From contig NZ_JACHNC010000001.1 in NCBI RefSeq assembly GCF_014205215.1, positions 5,073,501-5,137,500 of the forward strand: a DNA stretch of 64,000 nt. Direction: 5' to 3'. This DNA is from Actinoplanes lobatus (GTDB lineage Bacteria > Actinomycetota > Actinomycetes > Mycobacteriales > Micromonosporaceae). This document shows, in pieces, positions 9,009 through 17,449 of the stretch; position 1 is the first letter of the stretch; the number at the start of each line of letters is the position of its first letter. The notes under the pieces were generated by a model. The model was not told where the DNA came from. It was given only the letters and a program-made list of their open reading frames with translations, and did no database searches. The position numbers and the translations under genes were made by a program.

Positions 9009-9056
9009 AGAATGTCCGGATTCGTCGATGAGCCCGCCCTACCCGGTCATGGAATT

Positions 9057-11864
9057 TCAGCGGGGCAGGGTCACGGTGAACGTGGTGCCGCCGTTGGGTG
9101 CCGGCCGGGCGGTGATGGTGCCGTCGTGTGCGTCGACGATGGCTTTGGTGACGGCGAGGCCGAGGCCGGTGCCTTTGATCTTGCGGTCGGTCGCGGTGCT
9201 GGCGCGGAAGAAGCGGGTGAAGAGTTTGGGGTATTGGTCGGCGGGGATACCGATGCCGGTGTCGCTGATGCTGATCGTGATGGTGGTGTCGTCGGCGTGT
9301 GCGGTCACGGCGGCGGTGCCGCCGGCGGGTGTGTATTTGATGGCGTTGGAGAGCAGATTGTCGACGACCTGCCGGAGCCGGGGGGCGTCGCCGGGTACCA
9401 CCGGCAGGGGGCCGATGTCGGTGGTGAGGGCGACCGATTGGGTTTCGGCCTGGGGTCGGTGGTCGTCCACGGCTTGGCGCAGCAGCCGGTCCAGGCGCAG
9501 TGGTTTGAGGTCGATGGTGGTTCGCCCACTGTCGAAGCGGGCGAGGTCCAGCAGGTCTTCGACGAGGTGGTTGAGGTGGTCGCTGGTACGCGCGATGACG
9601 GCGAGTTCGGGTTGGTCGGCCAGGCCGGGTTCCTCGCGCAGTGCCTCGGTGTAGGCGGCGATGATGGCGATCGGGTTGCGCAGCTCGTGGCTGACGACGG
9701 CGACCAGCTCGTCTTTCATCCGGTCGAGTTCTTGCAGGCGGCGTACCTGGTGCTGTTCCTGGGCGAGTAGCCGTTCCCGTTGGTCGGCGAGTTCCCGGCG
9801 TTCGGTGATGTTCGTGGCGACCCCGTCGATGTAGAGGTGGCCGTTCGCGCGGCGGGGGACGGCGCGCATCCACACCCAGCGGGTGACGCCGTCGAAGCCG
9901 ACCATCCGGCATTCGCATTCGGCCGGCTCGCCCGTCGCCGTCTGCTCGTGGTATCGCTGGAATATCTCCCGGTCGTCCGGATGCACGAGCCCTGTGATGG
10001 TGGTTGCCATATCCGCGTCGGTGGGCAGCGTGCCGCCGAAGATGCCTTTTCCGCCGACGCTGGAGTAGTGCGAGCGGACCTCGCCGGACGGGGTGATCTC
10101 GACGGTCCAGAAGGAGTCGTTGACCTGCTCGATGACCCGGTTGAAGTCGCGGCGGGCGGCGGCCAGCGCGAGGGTGAGGTCCTCGGCGCGGCGTCGTTCC
10201 ACGAAACGGCCGACCTGTCCGGCGATGTCGCGCAACACGGCGAGGATCTCGTCGTCGCGATCGATCTCGGTATCGGTGAAGAACACGAGCGCGCCGGCCA
10301 CTTCGTGACCGCGGTGCACCGGTACACCGATCCCCGTCCGCAGCCCGGCCCGGTACCCGGCCCGCACCCGGCCCCGGTGGGGGAAGGCGAGGTCGCGGAT
10401 CAGGTCGGTGCTCCAGATCTCGATGCCGCGTTCCCAGACGGAACCGGCCAAGGCGTGGCCGCGGGTGACGGCCCGCGTACCTTCGTCGCGGAAGGCCGTC
10501 AGGTCGGTGCCGGGCCGGCTCCAGCAACTGTTCCGGACGATCAGGTTCCGTTCCTCGTCGACCTCCCAGTATTCGGCGCAGGCCCATTGCAACTCCGCGG
10601 CGACAGCCGCGGCGGCCGCGGCCGCCGCCTCCTGCGCTGAGGTGGCTTCGGAGAGCGCGCTCGCCACGGCGTACCGGCAACGGCGCAGCAGTTCGGCGCG
10701 GCGGGTCTCAGTGACCTCGTGCATCGCCTCCACGGCGCCGAGGTGCCGCCCGTCCGCGGTTTCCACCGGCCGGGAGTTGCTGAGGAAGTAGCGTGGTGGC
10801 CGGCCCGGGACGACGATCGCCTTCTCCTGGCGCCGCACGATCTCACCCCGGTGGGCGCGGGCCAGCCCGACATCCTCCGGCCGCATCGGGGTATGCCCGT
10901 CCGGCTCGAACAGATGGTAGGTCCGCGGCCACGACTCCGGCCCGAGCGGCCGCATCTCCTGGCCGTGGATCTCCTGCATGGCCGGGTTGAACAGGGTCAG
11001 GACGCCCCGGCTGTCGCAGGCCGCCACCCCGACGTCCAGGCTGTTCAGCACCGCCTGGAGGAAGGCCCGTTCGCTCTCCAGCTCGGTGCGCGCCACGGTC
11101 CGCTCGGTGATGTCGTGCATGAACATGCTGAACACCGGCCGGCCGTGGTCGTCGTTCATGTACAGGGATATCTCGACCGGGATCTCCCGGCCCCGCTTGT
11201 CCAGCAAGGCCAGTTCCAGCCACCGCCCGGCCAGCTCGGAGGCTCCGGTACGCCGGGCCTCGGCCAGCCGCTGTTCGTGCCGGTCCCGGTTTCTCGGCGG
11301 CACGAGCAGGTCGGTGGTGCGCTTCCCCAGGACTTCGGCGGCGGACCAGCCGAACAGTTGCTCGGAGGACCTGTTCCACCCGATGATCCGCCCGTCGGCA
11401 TCCATCGACAGGTAGGCCTCGATCGCGCCGTCCAGCATGCTCTGCAGCTGTCCCGCGGACTGCCGTGCGGCATCGTACGCGGTGAACAGCGCGATCTCCG
11501 ACTCGGCGGTCTCGGCCAGATCGAGCAGGTTCTGCAGGTCGTCGTCGGTCCACTGCCGCGGCACGACATCGGCCACGAAGAACACACCGGGCGGCTCCCC
11601 GTCCGGCCCTCGCAGCGGATACCCGGCGTAGGCGACGGTCTCGTGTCTCCGGACCGCCGGGTCCTGGCTCAGCCGCGGGTCGGCGTCGCAGCGGACGACG
11701 ATCAGCGGGTTGCCCTCGCCGGCCACGTACCGGTTGCACGGATGCGAGTCGTTCGGGTCCGTGCCGGGCCGGGACACTCCCGCGATCGGGGCGTGCAGCT
11801 GCCGCGCGGCCATCCGGGCCAGCCGGTCCAACCCCGGCGCCGGGTCCTGCGCGCGCACCCTCAC
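9057..11864 (-). CDS. Multi-sensor histidine kinase (GAF-PAS-PAS-GAF-PAS-HisKA-HATPase)
   Basis: 935 residues, soluble, GTG start. Order: degenerate N-terminal GAF (about 10-130), PAS (about 140-255, IIGWNRSSEQLFGWSA), a second PAS (about 270-390), GAF (about 400-550), a third PAS (about 570-690, RWVWMRAVPRRANGHLYIDG), then HisKA with the phosphoacceptor His in VVSHELRNP near residue 725, and a HATPase with SDTGIGIPADQYPKLF and GTGLGLAVTKAI. No response regulator gene is adjacent, so this is an orphan kinase. It is read in the same direction as the RiPP-type operon that begins 180 bp downstream; whether it controls it is unknown. GAF/PAS sensing suggests small-molecule, redox or light input. 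Confidence 0.9.
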   Translation of the reverse strand: MRVRAQDPAPGLDRLARMAARQLHAPIAGVSRPGTDPNDSHPCNRYVAGEGNPLIVVRCDADPRLSQDPAVRRHETVAYAGYPLRGPDGEPPGVFFVADVVPRQWTDDDLQNLLDLAETAESEIALFTAYDAARQSAGQLQSMLDGAIEAYLSMDADGRIIGWNRSSEQLFGWSAAEVLGKRTTDLLVPPRNRDRHEQRLAEARRTGASELAGRWLELALLDKRGREIPVEISLYMNDDHGRPVFSMFMHDITERTVARTELESERAFLQAVLNSLDVGVAACDSRGVLTLFNPAMQEIHGQEMRPLGPESWPRTYHLFEPDGHTPMRPEDVGLARAHRGEIVRRQEKAIVVPGRPPRYFLSNSRPVETADGRHLGAVEAMHEVTETRRAELLRRCRYAVASALSEATSAQEAAAAAAAAVAAELQWACAEYWEVDEERNLIVRNSCWSRPGTDLTAFRDEGTRAVTRGHALAGSVWERGIEIWSTDLIRDLAFPHRGRVRAGYRAGLRTGIGVPVHRGHEVAGALVFFTDTEIDRDDEILAVLRDIAGQVGRFVERRRAEDLTLALAAARRDFNRVIEQVNDSFWTVEITPSGEVRSHYSSVGGKGIFGGTLPTDADMATTITGLVHPDDREIFQRYHEQTATGEPAECECRMVGFDGVTRWVWMRAVPRRANGHLYIDGVATNITERRELADQRERLLAQEQHQVRRLQELDRMKDELVAVVSHELRNPIAIIAAYTEALREEPGLADQPELAVIARTSDHLNHLVEDLLDLARFDSGRTTIDLKPLRLDRLLRQAVDDHRPQAETQSVALTTDIGPLPVVPGDAPRLRQVVDNLLSNAIKYTPAGGTAAVTAHADDTTITISISDTGIGIPADQYPKLFTRFFRASTATDRKIKGTGLGLAVTKAIVDAHDGTITARPAPNGGTTFTVTLPR

Positions 11865-12008
11865 CTTCAGGGGATCGGCGGGATCGCGCTCCTGCTGAGC
11901 GCGTGCGGCGCATCCGAAACATCAGACGATCCCGGGCGACGGTGAACGAAAGCGGGCCGCGGTGGGACAGACGAGAGGACAGCCCTACGAAAAGGAGTGA
12001 ACGCCGTC

Positions 12009-12668
12009 ATGCGCATCTCTTCGCATCTCCACCGGCTCGGCACAGCCGTGTTGCTCGGACTCGTCCTACTGTTGGCCGGCACCTCCGGCGCCGCGTCGGC
12101 GGCCGCCGGGCCGCCGTCCCTCGCGGCCCGCGCCGCCTGTGAGGGCGCGGTGGTCCACTCCGTCGACGCCGCGCAGCCCGGCACACTGCCGCCCCTGTGC
12201 ATCGCGGTCGGCGGGGTCGTGCGTGTCGTCAACACCGGACCCGGGTCGCTGCTCGCGCGGCCCGCCACCATGGTCGACTGTTTCTACGCGGCGGGCACCC
12301 ACCAGTGCCGCCTGATCCGCACCGGCACCGTGCGCCTCACGCTGGCCGGGGATGCCCGGGAGCTGCTCGTCCGGGTGCCCGCGGCGGTACCCGGACAGCC
12401 GTCGACGGCCTGCTCGCCGGCCGGCAGCGTGGTCGATCTCGACACCACCGAGGAGTTGCGCTGGTGGTCGCCGTGCCTGCGGATCGGCGCGACGCTGCGG
12501 GTGGTCAACCTCGGGCCCGGCCTGCTGACGGTCACCCCTGCCGACGCCGTGAACTGCCACTACGAGGCCGGCATCCACGCCTGCCAGTTCCGCCGGCCGG
12601 CCAGTGTCGTCCTCACCGCCGCGGTGGACGCGGCGACACGCTCCGTGACGGCCGTCGCGGTCCGTTAA
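12009..12668 (+). CDS. Secreted protein with two copies of a Cys-containing beta domain
   Basis: 219 residues. The ATG at 12009 is chosen over the GTG at 11997, because AAAGGAG at 11991-11997 overlaps that GTG. A signal peptide is followed by two related domains of about 75 residues: one opens ACEGAVVHSVDAA and contains LCIAVGGVVRVVNTGPGSL; the second opens ACSPAGSVVDLD and contains PCLRIGATLRVVNLGPGLL. Each ends with a YxAGxHxCxFR-type segment. A third relative is the C-terminus of the lipoprotein at 14055-14579. Four conserved Cys per domain set suggest disulfides outside the cell. Function unknown; a small cupredoxin-like or Ig-like beta sandwich is possible. It is 54 bp ahead of a Ser/Thr kinase gene. 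Confidence 0.75.
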   Translation: MRISSHLHRLGTAVLLGLVLLLAGTSGAASAAAGPPSLAARAACEGAVVHSVDAAQPGTLPPLCIAVGGVVRVVNTGPGSLLARPATMVDCFYAAGTHQCRLIRTGTVRLTLAGDARELLVRVPAAVPGQPSTACSPAGSVVDLDTTEELRWWSPCLRIGATLRVVNLGPGLLTVTPADAVNCHYEAGIHACQFRRPASVVLTAAVDAATRSVTAVAVR

Positions 12669-12722
12669 CCGTCTGGCGATCGGCGTCTATGGTCGAGCCG
12701 TGACGGGCGAAGTCGCACCATC

Positions 12723-14054
12723 ATGACCGGACCACGGCAGATCGGCGGGTACCGGATCGAACGGTTGCTCGGCGCCGGGTCGTTCGCCACCGTGTGGCTC
12801 GGCCACGACCCGGCGCTGGACGCACACGTGGCGATCAAGGTGCTGGCCGAGAACTGGGCCCACGACCTGCGGGTCCGGGAACGCTTTCAGCAGGAGGCCC
12901 GGCTGCTCTGGCGGCTCGCCGACGAACGGGTGGTGCGGGTGTACGCCGTCGGCGAGTTGCCGGACGGCCGCCCGTACTCGGTCATGGAATTCGCCGAGGG
13001 CGGCAGCCTGCGCGACCGGCTCGAACAGGGTGAGCTGGCGCCCACCGTGGCCTTGCGGGTACTGCGGGAGATCGCCGCGGGCGTCGCGGTGCTGCACCGG
13101 CACCGGATCGTGCATCGCGATCTCACACCCGGCAACATCCTGTTCCGGACAGCGTCACCAGGACCGGAGCGGGTACTGATCGCCGACCTCGGCCTGGCGA
13201 AGGCGCTGGCCGCCGCATCGGGACTGACCGCGCGCGCCGGCACCCCCGGCTACATGGCTCCGGAACAGGACGACCCCCTGGCCGCGGTGGACACCAGTGC
13301 CGACGTCTACGGGCTGGGACGGCTCGGCACCCGGCTGCTGAGCGCGCGGCAGAGCACCGGGCGGCCACGGATGCCTCCGGGCGTACCCGCCGGGGTCGCG
13401 GCCCTCCTGCACCGGGCGACGGCGCGTAACCCCCGGGATCGACCTCCGGACGCCGCCGCATTCGCGGCGGCGCTCGACCGGGCCGCCGGGAACAGCGCTG
13501 GTGGCGCCTTCACGCCGTTCGGGCGCGCGGCGACCCTCATCGCGGCCGTCGTGGTCCTGGCCGGCGTCCCGTCCGAGGCCGCCCTCCCCGAGGGCACCCG
13601 CACGGCACGTGACGGTACGGGGCAGCTGACAGTGGCGTTGCCCGCCGGATGGCGTGCCGCGGGGTCCGGCTGGGCCGGTCGCCTCGACGGGGACGGCAGG
13701 CTGGAACCCGCTCTGGTGATCTCCCCGGATCCGGTGCGCTGGCGTACCGATCCGGGCGTGCCCGGCGCGTTCATCGGACTGTCCCGCAGCGCCGGGGCAC
13801 GCACGACGGCGGCCGGTTTCGTCGCGGAGCATCCGCACGCACGCTGCGCCGCGGCACCGGTCCGGCACACCCGGCAGTCCGGCGCCGAATGGGTGGTGGC
13901 GCGCTTCACCTGCACCGGTCCCAAGCCGGTGATCATCGAGGCGGTCCGGCCGGACACCCGATCGACGGCCCTGGTGTACGTGCAGATCGCCCTCGAACCG
14001 GAGGCGAGCGACGAGGAGGTCGACGCGCTGCTCGGCGGCGTCGGCACGACCTAG
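12723..14054 (+). CDS. Membrane Ser/Thr protein kinase (PknB-like) with extracytoplasmic domain
   Basis: 443 residues. Kinase domain about 1-255: glycine loop GAGSFATVWLG, ATP lysine K39 (AIKVL), catalytic HRDLTPGNIL with D133, metal-binding DLG at 155-157 in place of DFG, and activation-segment GTPGYMAPE. A short hydrophobic stretch near 265-285 is the likely single membrane crossing. The remaining about 150 residues lie outside the cell and resemble the serine/threonine-kinase-associated sensor tails of actinomycetes, with two Cys. It follows a secreted protein on the same strand, so the pair may be ligand and sensor; that is inference. Its stop abuts the stop of the convergent lipoprotein gene. 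Confidence 0.9.
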   Translation: MTGPRQIGGYRIERLLGAGSFATVWLGHDPALDAHVAIKVLAENWAHDLRVRERFQQEARLLWRLADERVVRVYAVGELPDGRPYSVMEFAEGGSLRDRLEQGELAPTVALRVLREIAAGVAVLHRHRIVHRDLTPGNILFRTASPGPERVLIADLGLAKALAAASGLTARAGTPGYMAPEQDDPLAAVDTSADVYGLGRLGTRLLSARQSTGRPRMPPGVPAGVAALLHRATARNPRDRPPDAAAFAAALDRAAGNSAGGAFTPFGRAATLIAAVVVLAGVPSEAALPEGTRTARDGTGQLTVALPAGWRAAGSGWAGRLDGDGRLEPALVISPDPVRWRTDPGVPGAFIGLSRSAGARTTAAGFVAEHPHARCAAAPVRHTRQSGAEWVVARFTCTGPKPVIIEAVRPDTRSTALVYVQIALEPEASDEEVDALLGGVGTT

Positions 14055-14579
14055 CTAGCGGATCACCACCGTGATGTCGTAGGCCCTGTCACCCTGTGGG
14101 ATCGTCACGACGACAGTGCCCTTACGCACGAAACGCACCTCGACGACGCCGGCCTCGTAGTGCTGCGCGACCAGTTCCGGCGAATCGGTGGTGACCTCGC
14201 CGGGCCCGATGTTCTCGATCCGCAGCACCGCACCGGCCGCCAGGCACATCGCGGGAACCAGAGCCAGCTCGTCCGCGGCCACGTCGATGGTGTGGACGAC
14301 CGCGCCTTCACAGGACGGCGACGCCGGAGGCCGGGTGGGCGTCCGGCTCGGGCTCGGGGTGACGACCGGGGGGCGGCGCGACGGCGACGAAGTGGACGCG
14401 AGGGAGGGCCGGGGCGGCGACACACTCGGGGCTCCACTCGCCGGGTCGGCGGCCACCGACCGTACCGGTGCCGTTCTGGTGGCGGCCTCCGTCGGTAGCG
14501 GTGAGACCGGCGACTCGGCCGCGCATCCCGCCATGGCCAGCGACGCGGCGAGCACACCGGCGGTCAACCGGCCGCGCAT
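14055..14579 (-). CDS. Lipoprotein sharing the secreted-protein beta domain
   Basis: 174 residues; ATG at 14579, 16 bp inside the sigma factor gene, so translationally coupled to it. Signal peptide ends in lipobox LAMAGC. A Ser/Pro/Thr-rich linker of about 60 residues follows, then one about 85-residue domain opening CEGAVVHTIDVAADEL and containing MCLAAGAVLRIENIGPGEV and YEAGVVEVRFVRKGTV. That domain matches both domains of the secreted protein at 12009-12668. Coupling to an ECF sigma gene suggests a role in the signal the sigma factor answers to, or as its accessory sensor. It is not a zinc-type anti-sigma factor: no HxxxCxxC. Confidence 0.75.
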   Translation of the reverse strand: MRGRLTAGVLAASLAMAGCAAESPVSPLPTEAATRTAPVRSVAADPASGAPSVSPPRPSLASTSSPSRRPPVVTPSPSRTPTRPPASPSCEGAVVHTIDVAADELALVPAMCLAAGAVLRIENIGPGEVTTDSPELVAQHYEAGVVEVRFVRKGTVVVTIPQGDRAYDITVVIR

Positions 14580-15130
14580 CCGGATCCCCCGGGCGGCGCC
14601 AGCCGCAGCCGCAGCTGTGAACGGCCGTGGTGAATGCGGGATCGCACGGTGCCCTCCGGCACCGCGATCAGCGTGGCGATGTCGGCGTAGCTGAGGTCGA
14701 GCAGATCCCGCAGGACGACCGCCTCGGCAAGATCGGGTCTTAGCCGCTCCAGCGCGTCGAGCAGATCCAGGCGGGTCCCCGCCACCACGCTGGTCCTGCG
14801 CGGGTCGGGACGATCGGGCAGCGGCACTCCACCCGACTCGGCCAGGAAGCGGCCGCGCAGCCTCTGGTAGGTCGACCTCGCACGGTTGGCGGTCAGTCGG
14901 TAGAGCCAGGTACGGAACGACGAGCGGCCCTCGAAGCCGCCGATCGACCTGGTGAGCGCGAACAGCGCGTCCTGGCACGCGTCCTCGGCGTCTTCACGGT
15001 TTGGCAGGAACCGGGCACAGATCCGGAGCATGTCAGGTCGCAGCACGGTCAGCAGGGCATGCAGCGCGGTGGCGTCGCCGGCGGCGGCCGCGTTTGCCAG
15101 CTCTTCGATCTCGGCGGCTCGGCTGTCCAC
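14564..15130 (-). CDS. ECF-subfamily RNA polymerase sigma factor
   Basis: 188 residues. Region 2 is visible at about 25-95 (LRPDMLRICARFLPNREDAEDACQDALFA, then FRTWLYRLTANRARSTYQR). Region 4 at about 120-175 has a helix-turn-helix (DLSYADIATLIAVPEGTVRSRIHHGRSQL). Domains 1 and 3 are absent, as in ECF sigma factors. The lipoprotein gene overlaps its 3' end, where an anti-sigma gene often sits; no recognisable anti-sigma factor is present. It would direct polymerase to a small regulon, perhaps including its own promoter in the gap before the carbonic anhydrase gene. Confidence 0.92.
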   Translation of the reverse strand: MDSRAAEIEELANAAAAGDATALHALLTVLRPDMLRICARFLPNREDAEDACQDALFALTRSIGGFEGRSSFRTWLYRLTANRARSTYQRLRGRFLAESGGVPLPDRPDPRRTSVVAGTRLDLLDALERLRPDLAEAVVLRDLLDLSYADIATLIAVPEGTVRSRIHHGRSQLRLRLAPPGGSGCAAG

Positions 15131-15248
15131 CAGCTCAGCCTAGACACGCCACACCAGGGGGCATCCTTATTGCAGTAAACCTATGGGCTCAATAGGATAC
15201 GTCTGCGCTTCGCCTGCCTGGCGATCCACGACGCGGCTGGGAGAGATC

Positions 15249-15740
15249 ATGACGGTCACCGATGAACTGCTGGTCAACGCCGGACGCTATGCCGCGGCGT
15301 TCGACCGGGGCGAGCTGCCCCTGCCACCGGCCCGGAAGGTCGCGGTGGTCGCCTGCATGGATGCGCGCCTGAATCCGTACGGGCTGCTCGGCCTCACCGA
15401 AGGCGACGCGCACGTGATCCGCAACGCCGGCGGGGCGGTCACCGGCGACGTGCTGCGGAGCCTGGCCATCAGCCAGCGGCTGCTCGGCACCACGGAGATC
15501 ATCCTCATCCACCACACCGACTGCGGCATGCTGACGTTCACCGACGACGGGTTCAAGGCCGCCGTCGAACGCGAGACCGGGCTGCGGCCGCCGTGGGCGG
15601 CCGAGGCCTTCACCGACCTCGACGACGACGTCCGCCAGTCGGTCCGGCGCATCCAGGCCGACCCGTTCGTGCCGGTCAAGGAGTCGGTCCGCGGCTTCGT
15701 GTACGACGTGACCACCGGCACGCTGCGCGAGGTCCGGTGA
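15249..15740 (+). CDS. Beta-class carbonic anhydrase
   Basis: 163 residues, catalysing CO2/bicarbonate interconversion in the cytoplasm. Start ATG 15249 follows GGGAG nine bases upstream; an in-frame GTG-type start farther up lacks a site. Zinc ligands and the Asp/Arg dyad are present: C36, D38 and R40 (VACMDARLNPYG), H98/H99 and C102 (HHTDCGML). The short size and motif spacing match the mycobacterial Rv1284-type beta enzymes. It overlaps the following quinone oxidoreductase gene by 4 bp (GTGA). The upstream gap contains a small inverted repeat CCTAT/ATAGG at 15180-15196. Confidence 0.9.
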   Translation: MTVTDELLVNAGRYAAAFDRGELPLPPARKVAVVACMDARLNPYGLLGLTEGDAHVIRNAGGAVTGDVLRSLAISQRLLGTTEIILIHHTDCGMLTFTDDGFKAAVERETGLRPPWAAEAFTDLDDDVRQSVRRIQADPFVPVKESVRGFVYDVTTGTLREVR

Positions 15741-16711
15741 CCGTCACTGAAGTCGGCACGATGCGCGCGATCCAGGTCAGCCGCTTCGGCGGCCCGGAAG
15801 CACTGAAACTCGCCGAGCTGCCCGATCCGGTCCCCGGTCCCGGGCAACTGCTGATCCAGGTGACCGGGGCCGGGGTCAACTTCGCCGACACGAGCCGGGT
15901 CGCCGGGTCCTACCAGCCCGCCCCCGCGCTGCCGTTCGTGCCCGGCACCGAGGTCGTCGGCACCACCGCCGACGGCCGCCGTGTGCTCGCGCTGAACTTC
16001 GCCGGCGGCGGATACGCCGAACGGGCCGTCGTCGACGCGGCCACCACCGTCGAGGTGCCCGCCCAGGTCGGCGACGCCACCGCGCTCGCCCTGCTGGTGC
16101 AGGGCCTGACCGCCTGGCATGTGCTGCGCGGCAGCGCCCGGCTGCGCGACGGTGAGACCGTGGTGATCGGTGCCGCGGCCGGCGGCGTCGGCTCGCTCGC
16201 GGTACGCCTGGCCCGGCACTTCGGCGCCGGCCTGGTCATCGCCGCCGCCTCGACACCGGAGAAGCGGGAGAAGGCGCTACGGCTGGGCGCGGACGTGGCA
16301 CTGGACAGCGCGCCCGACGGCTTCGCCGAACGCGTCCGCGACGCCACCGGTGGACGGGGCGCCGACGTCGTACTCGAATCGACCGGCGGCGCCGCGTTCA
16401 CCGCCGGCCTGGACGCGCTCGCGCCGTTCGGCAGGCTGGTCACCTTCGGCAACGCTTCACGGCAAGGACGGCCGCCGGTCGACCCGGGCGAGCTGTCCGA
16501 CCGCAACCTGGCGGTGGCCGGATTCTGGCTGCGCCCCGTCGTCACCCTGCCGGGCCACTTCCGGGAACCGCTGACCGAACTGTTCGCGCTCGCCGTGGAC
16601 GGCCGGCTCACCCTGCCGCCCGGCCCGGCCTACCCGCTGGACGAGGCCCACCGCGCCCACCGGGACCTGATCGGCCGCCGTACCACCGGCAAGGTGATCC
16701 TGCGCCCCTAG
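15737..16711 (+). CDS. Quinone oxidoreductase / zinc-free MDR-family NADPH dehydrogenase
   Basis: 324 residues from the GTG at 15737, which overlaps the carbonic anhydrase stop and has GAGG seven bases upstream; an ATG at 15761 would give 316 residues beginning MRAIQVSRFGG. GroES-like domain first (PGPGQLLIQVTGAGVNFADT), then a Rossmann domain with VVIGAAAGGVGSLAVRLARHFGA as the NADPH motif. No catalytic zinc Cys/His set, as in QOR-type enzymes. Reduces quinones or enals with NADPH. The coupling to carbonic anhydrase has no obvious metabolic reason. Confidence 0.85.
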   Translation: MTVTEVGTMRAIQVSRFGGPEALKLAELPDPVPGPGQLLIQVTGAGVNFADTSRVAGSYQPAPALPFVPGTEVVGTTADGRRVLALNFAGGGYAERAVVDAATTVEVPAQVGDATALALLVQGLTAWHVLRGSARLRDGETVVIGAAAGGVGSLAVRLARHFGAGLVIAAASTPEKREKALRLGADVALDSAPDGFAERVRDATGGRGADVVLESTGGAAFTAGLDALAPFGRLVTFGNASRQGRPPVDPGELSDRNLAVAGFWLRPVVTLPGHFREPLTELFALAVDGRLTLPPGPAYPLDEAHRAHRDLIGRRTTGKVILRP

Positions 16712-16715
16712 GGGT

Positions 16716-17417
16716 TCACCGGGTCCTCCTCGCATCCTCCTCGTTCCAGACGGAGACGATGCCTTCCCCGTGCCTTTCAACGGCCAGGGCACGCGCCTCA
16801 TCGAGCGAGCTCGCGAGCACTCGAAAGTGGATCTTCGGTTGACCTTGGATCTTCACCGTCCCGACGTATTCCCGCACGAGCGCACTCTCCTTCTCGTGGT
16901 TGGGAAGCGAGTACAGCAGTGAGTCCCGCCAGGCGCCGTTGGTGAAGACGTGGTTTCGGATGCGGCCGTCCGGGGTGAAACCGAGGCGGGCGAGGAGCCG
17001 CTGCGAGATGTGGTTGTCGGGGCCACAGGCGGCTCGGACGCGGTGCAGCCGGAGGGTCTTGAAGCCGAAGTCGATCATGAGGGTGGCGGCTTCGGTGGCG
17101 TAGCCCTTGCGCCAGTCCGCACGGCGGATGGCGTAGCCGATGTCACCGCTGCGGTCCCGGCCCGGCCCGATGCGGCCGAAACCGACGAGAGTGTCGCTGC
17201 TGTCGGCGATGGCCAGGTAGTAGTCGGGCCGTGGAGTGGCCTGCGCCCGGGCGATGTCCCGGGCGAGCTGTGCGGCCTGGGTGTCGCGGTCGCGGACGTC
17301 GAAGCTGAGCGTGCGGACGACCTCCTCGTCCCCGACGACCGCCATGGAGGCGTCGAGGTCGTCCGGGCGGAATTCACGCAGGGTGAGCCGTGGACCGGTG
17401 AGGGTGACGGGATGCAT
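16716..17417 (-). CDS. GNAT acetyltransferase (RimJ/RimL type) with C-terminal extension
   Basis: 233 residues. The first about 175 form a GNAT fold: LTLREFRPDDLDASMAV, IGYAIRRADWRKGYATEAA (acetyl-CoA loop), and NHISQRLLARLGF, as in ribosomal-protein acetyltransferases and related small-molecule enzymes. The last about 50 residues (from YVGTVKIQGQ) are extra to the family: a compact beta-alpha-beta unit ending in an acidic then basic tail. Substrate unknown. Convergent with the oxidoreductase gene, with only 4 bp between stops. Confidence 0.8.
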   Translation of the reverse strand: MHPVTLTGPRLTLREFRPDDLDASMAVVGDEEVVRTLSFDVRDRDTQAAQLARDIARAQATPRPDYYLAIADSSDTLVGFGRIGPGRDRSGDIGYAIRRADWRKGYATEAATLMIDFGFKTLRLHRVRAACGPDNHISQRLLARLGFTPDGRIRNHVFTNGAWRDSLLYSLPNHEKESALVREYVGTVKIQGQPKIHFRVLASSLDEARALAVERHGEGIVSVWNEEDARRTR

Positions 17418-17449
17418 GGCTCGACCTTAGGTGCTGATCCTCCGGGGCG

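Noticed and set aside
8878..10680. Minus-strand frame 8722-10680 as one 652-aa protein
   Set aside because: Its upstream part is the histidine kinase gene read out of frame (Arg/Pro-rich). Only the last 51 codons, with their own ribosome site, are real.
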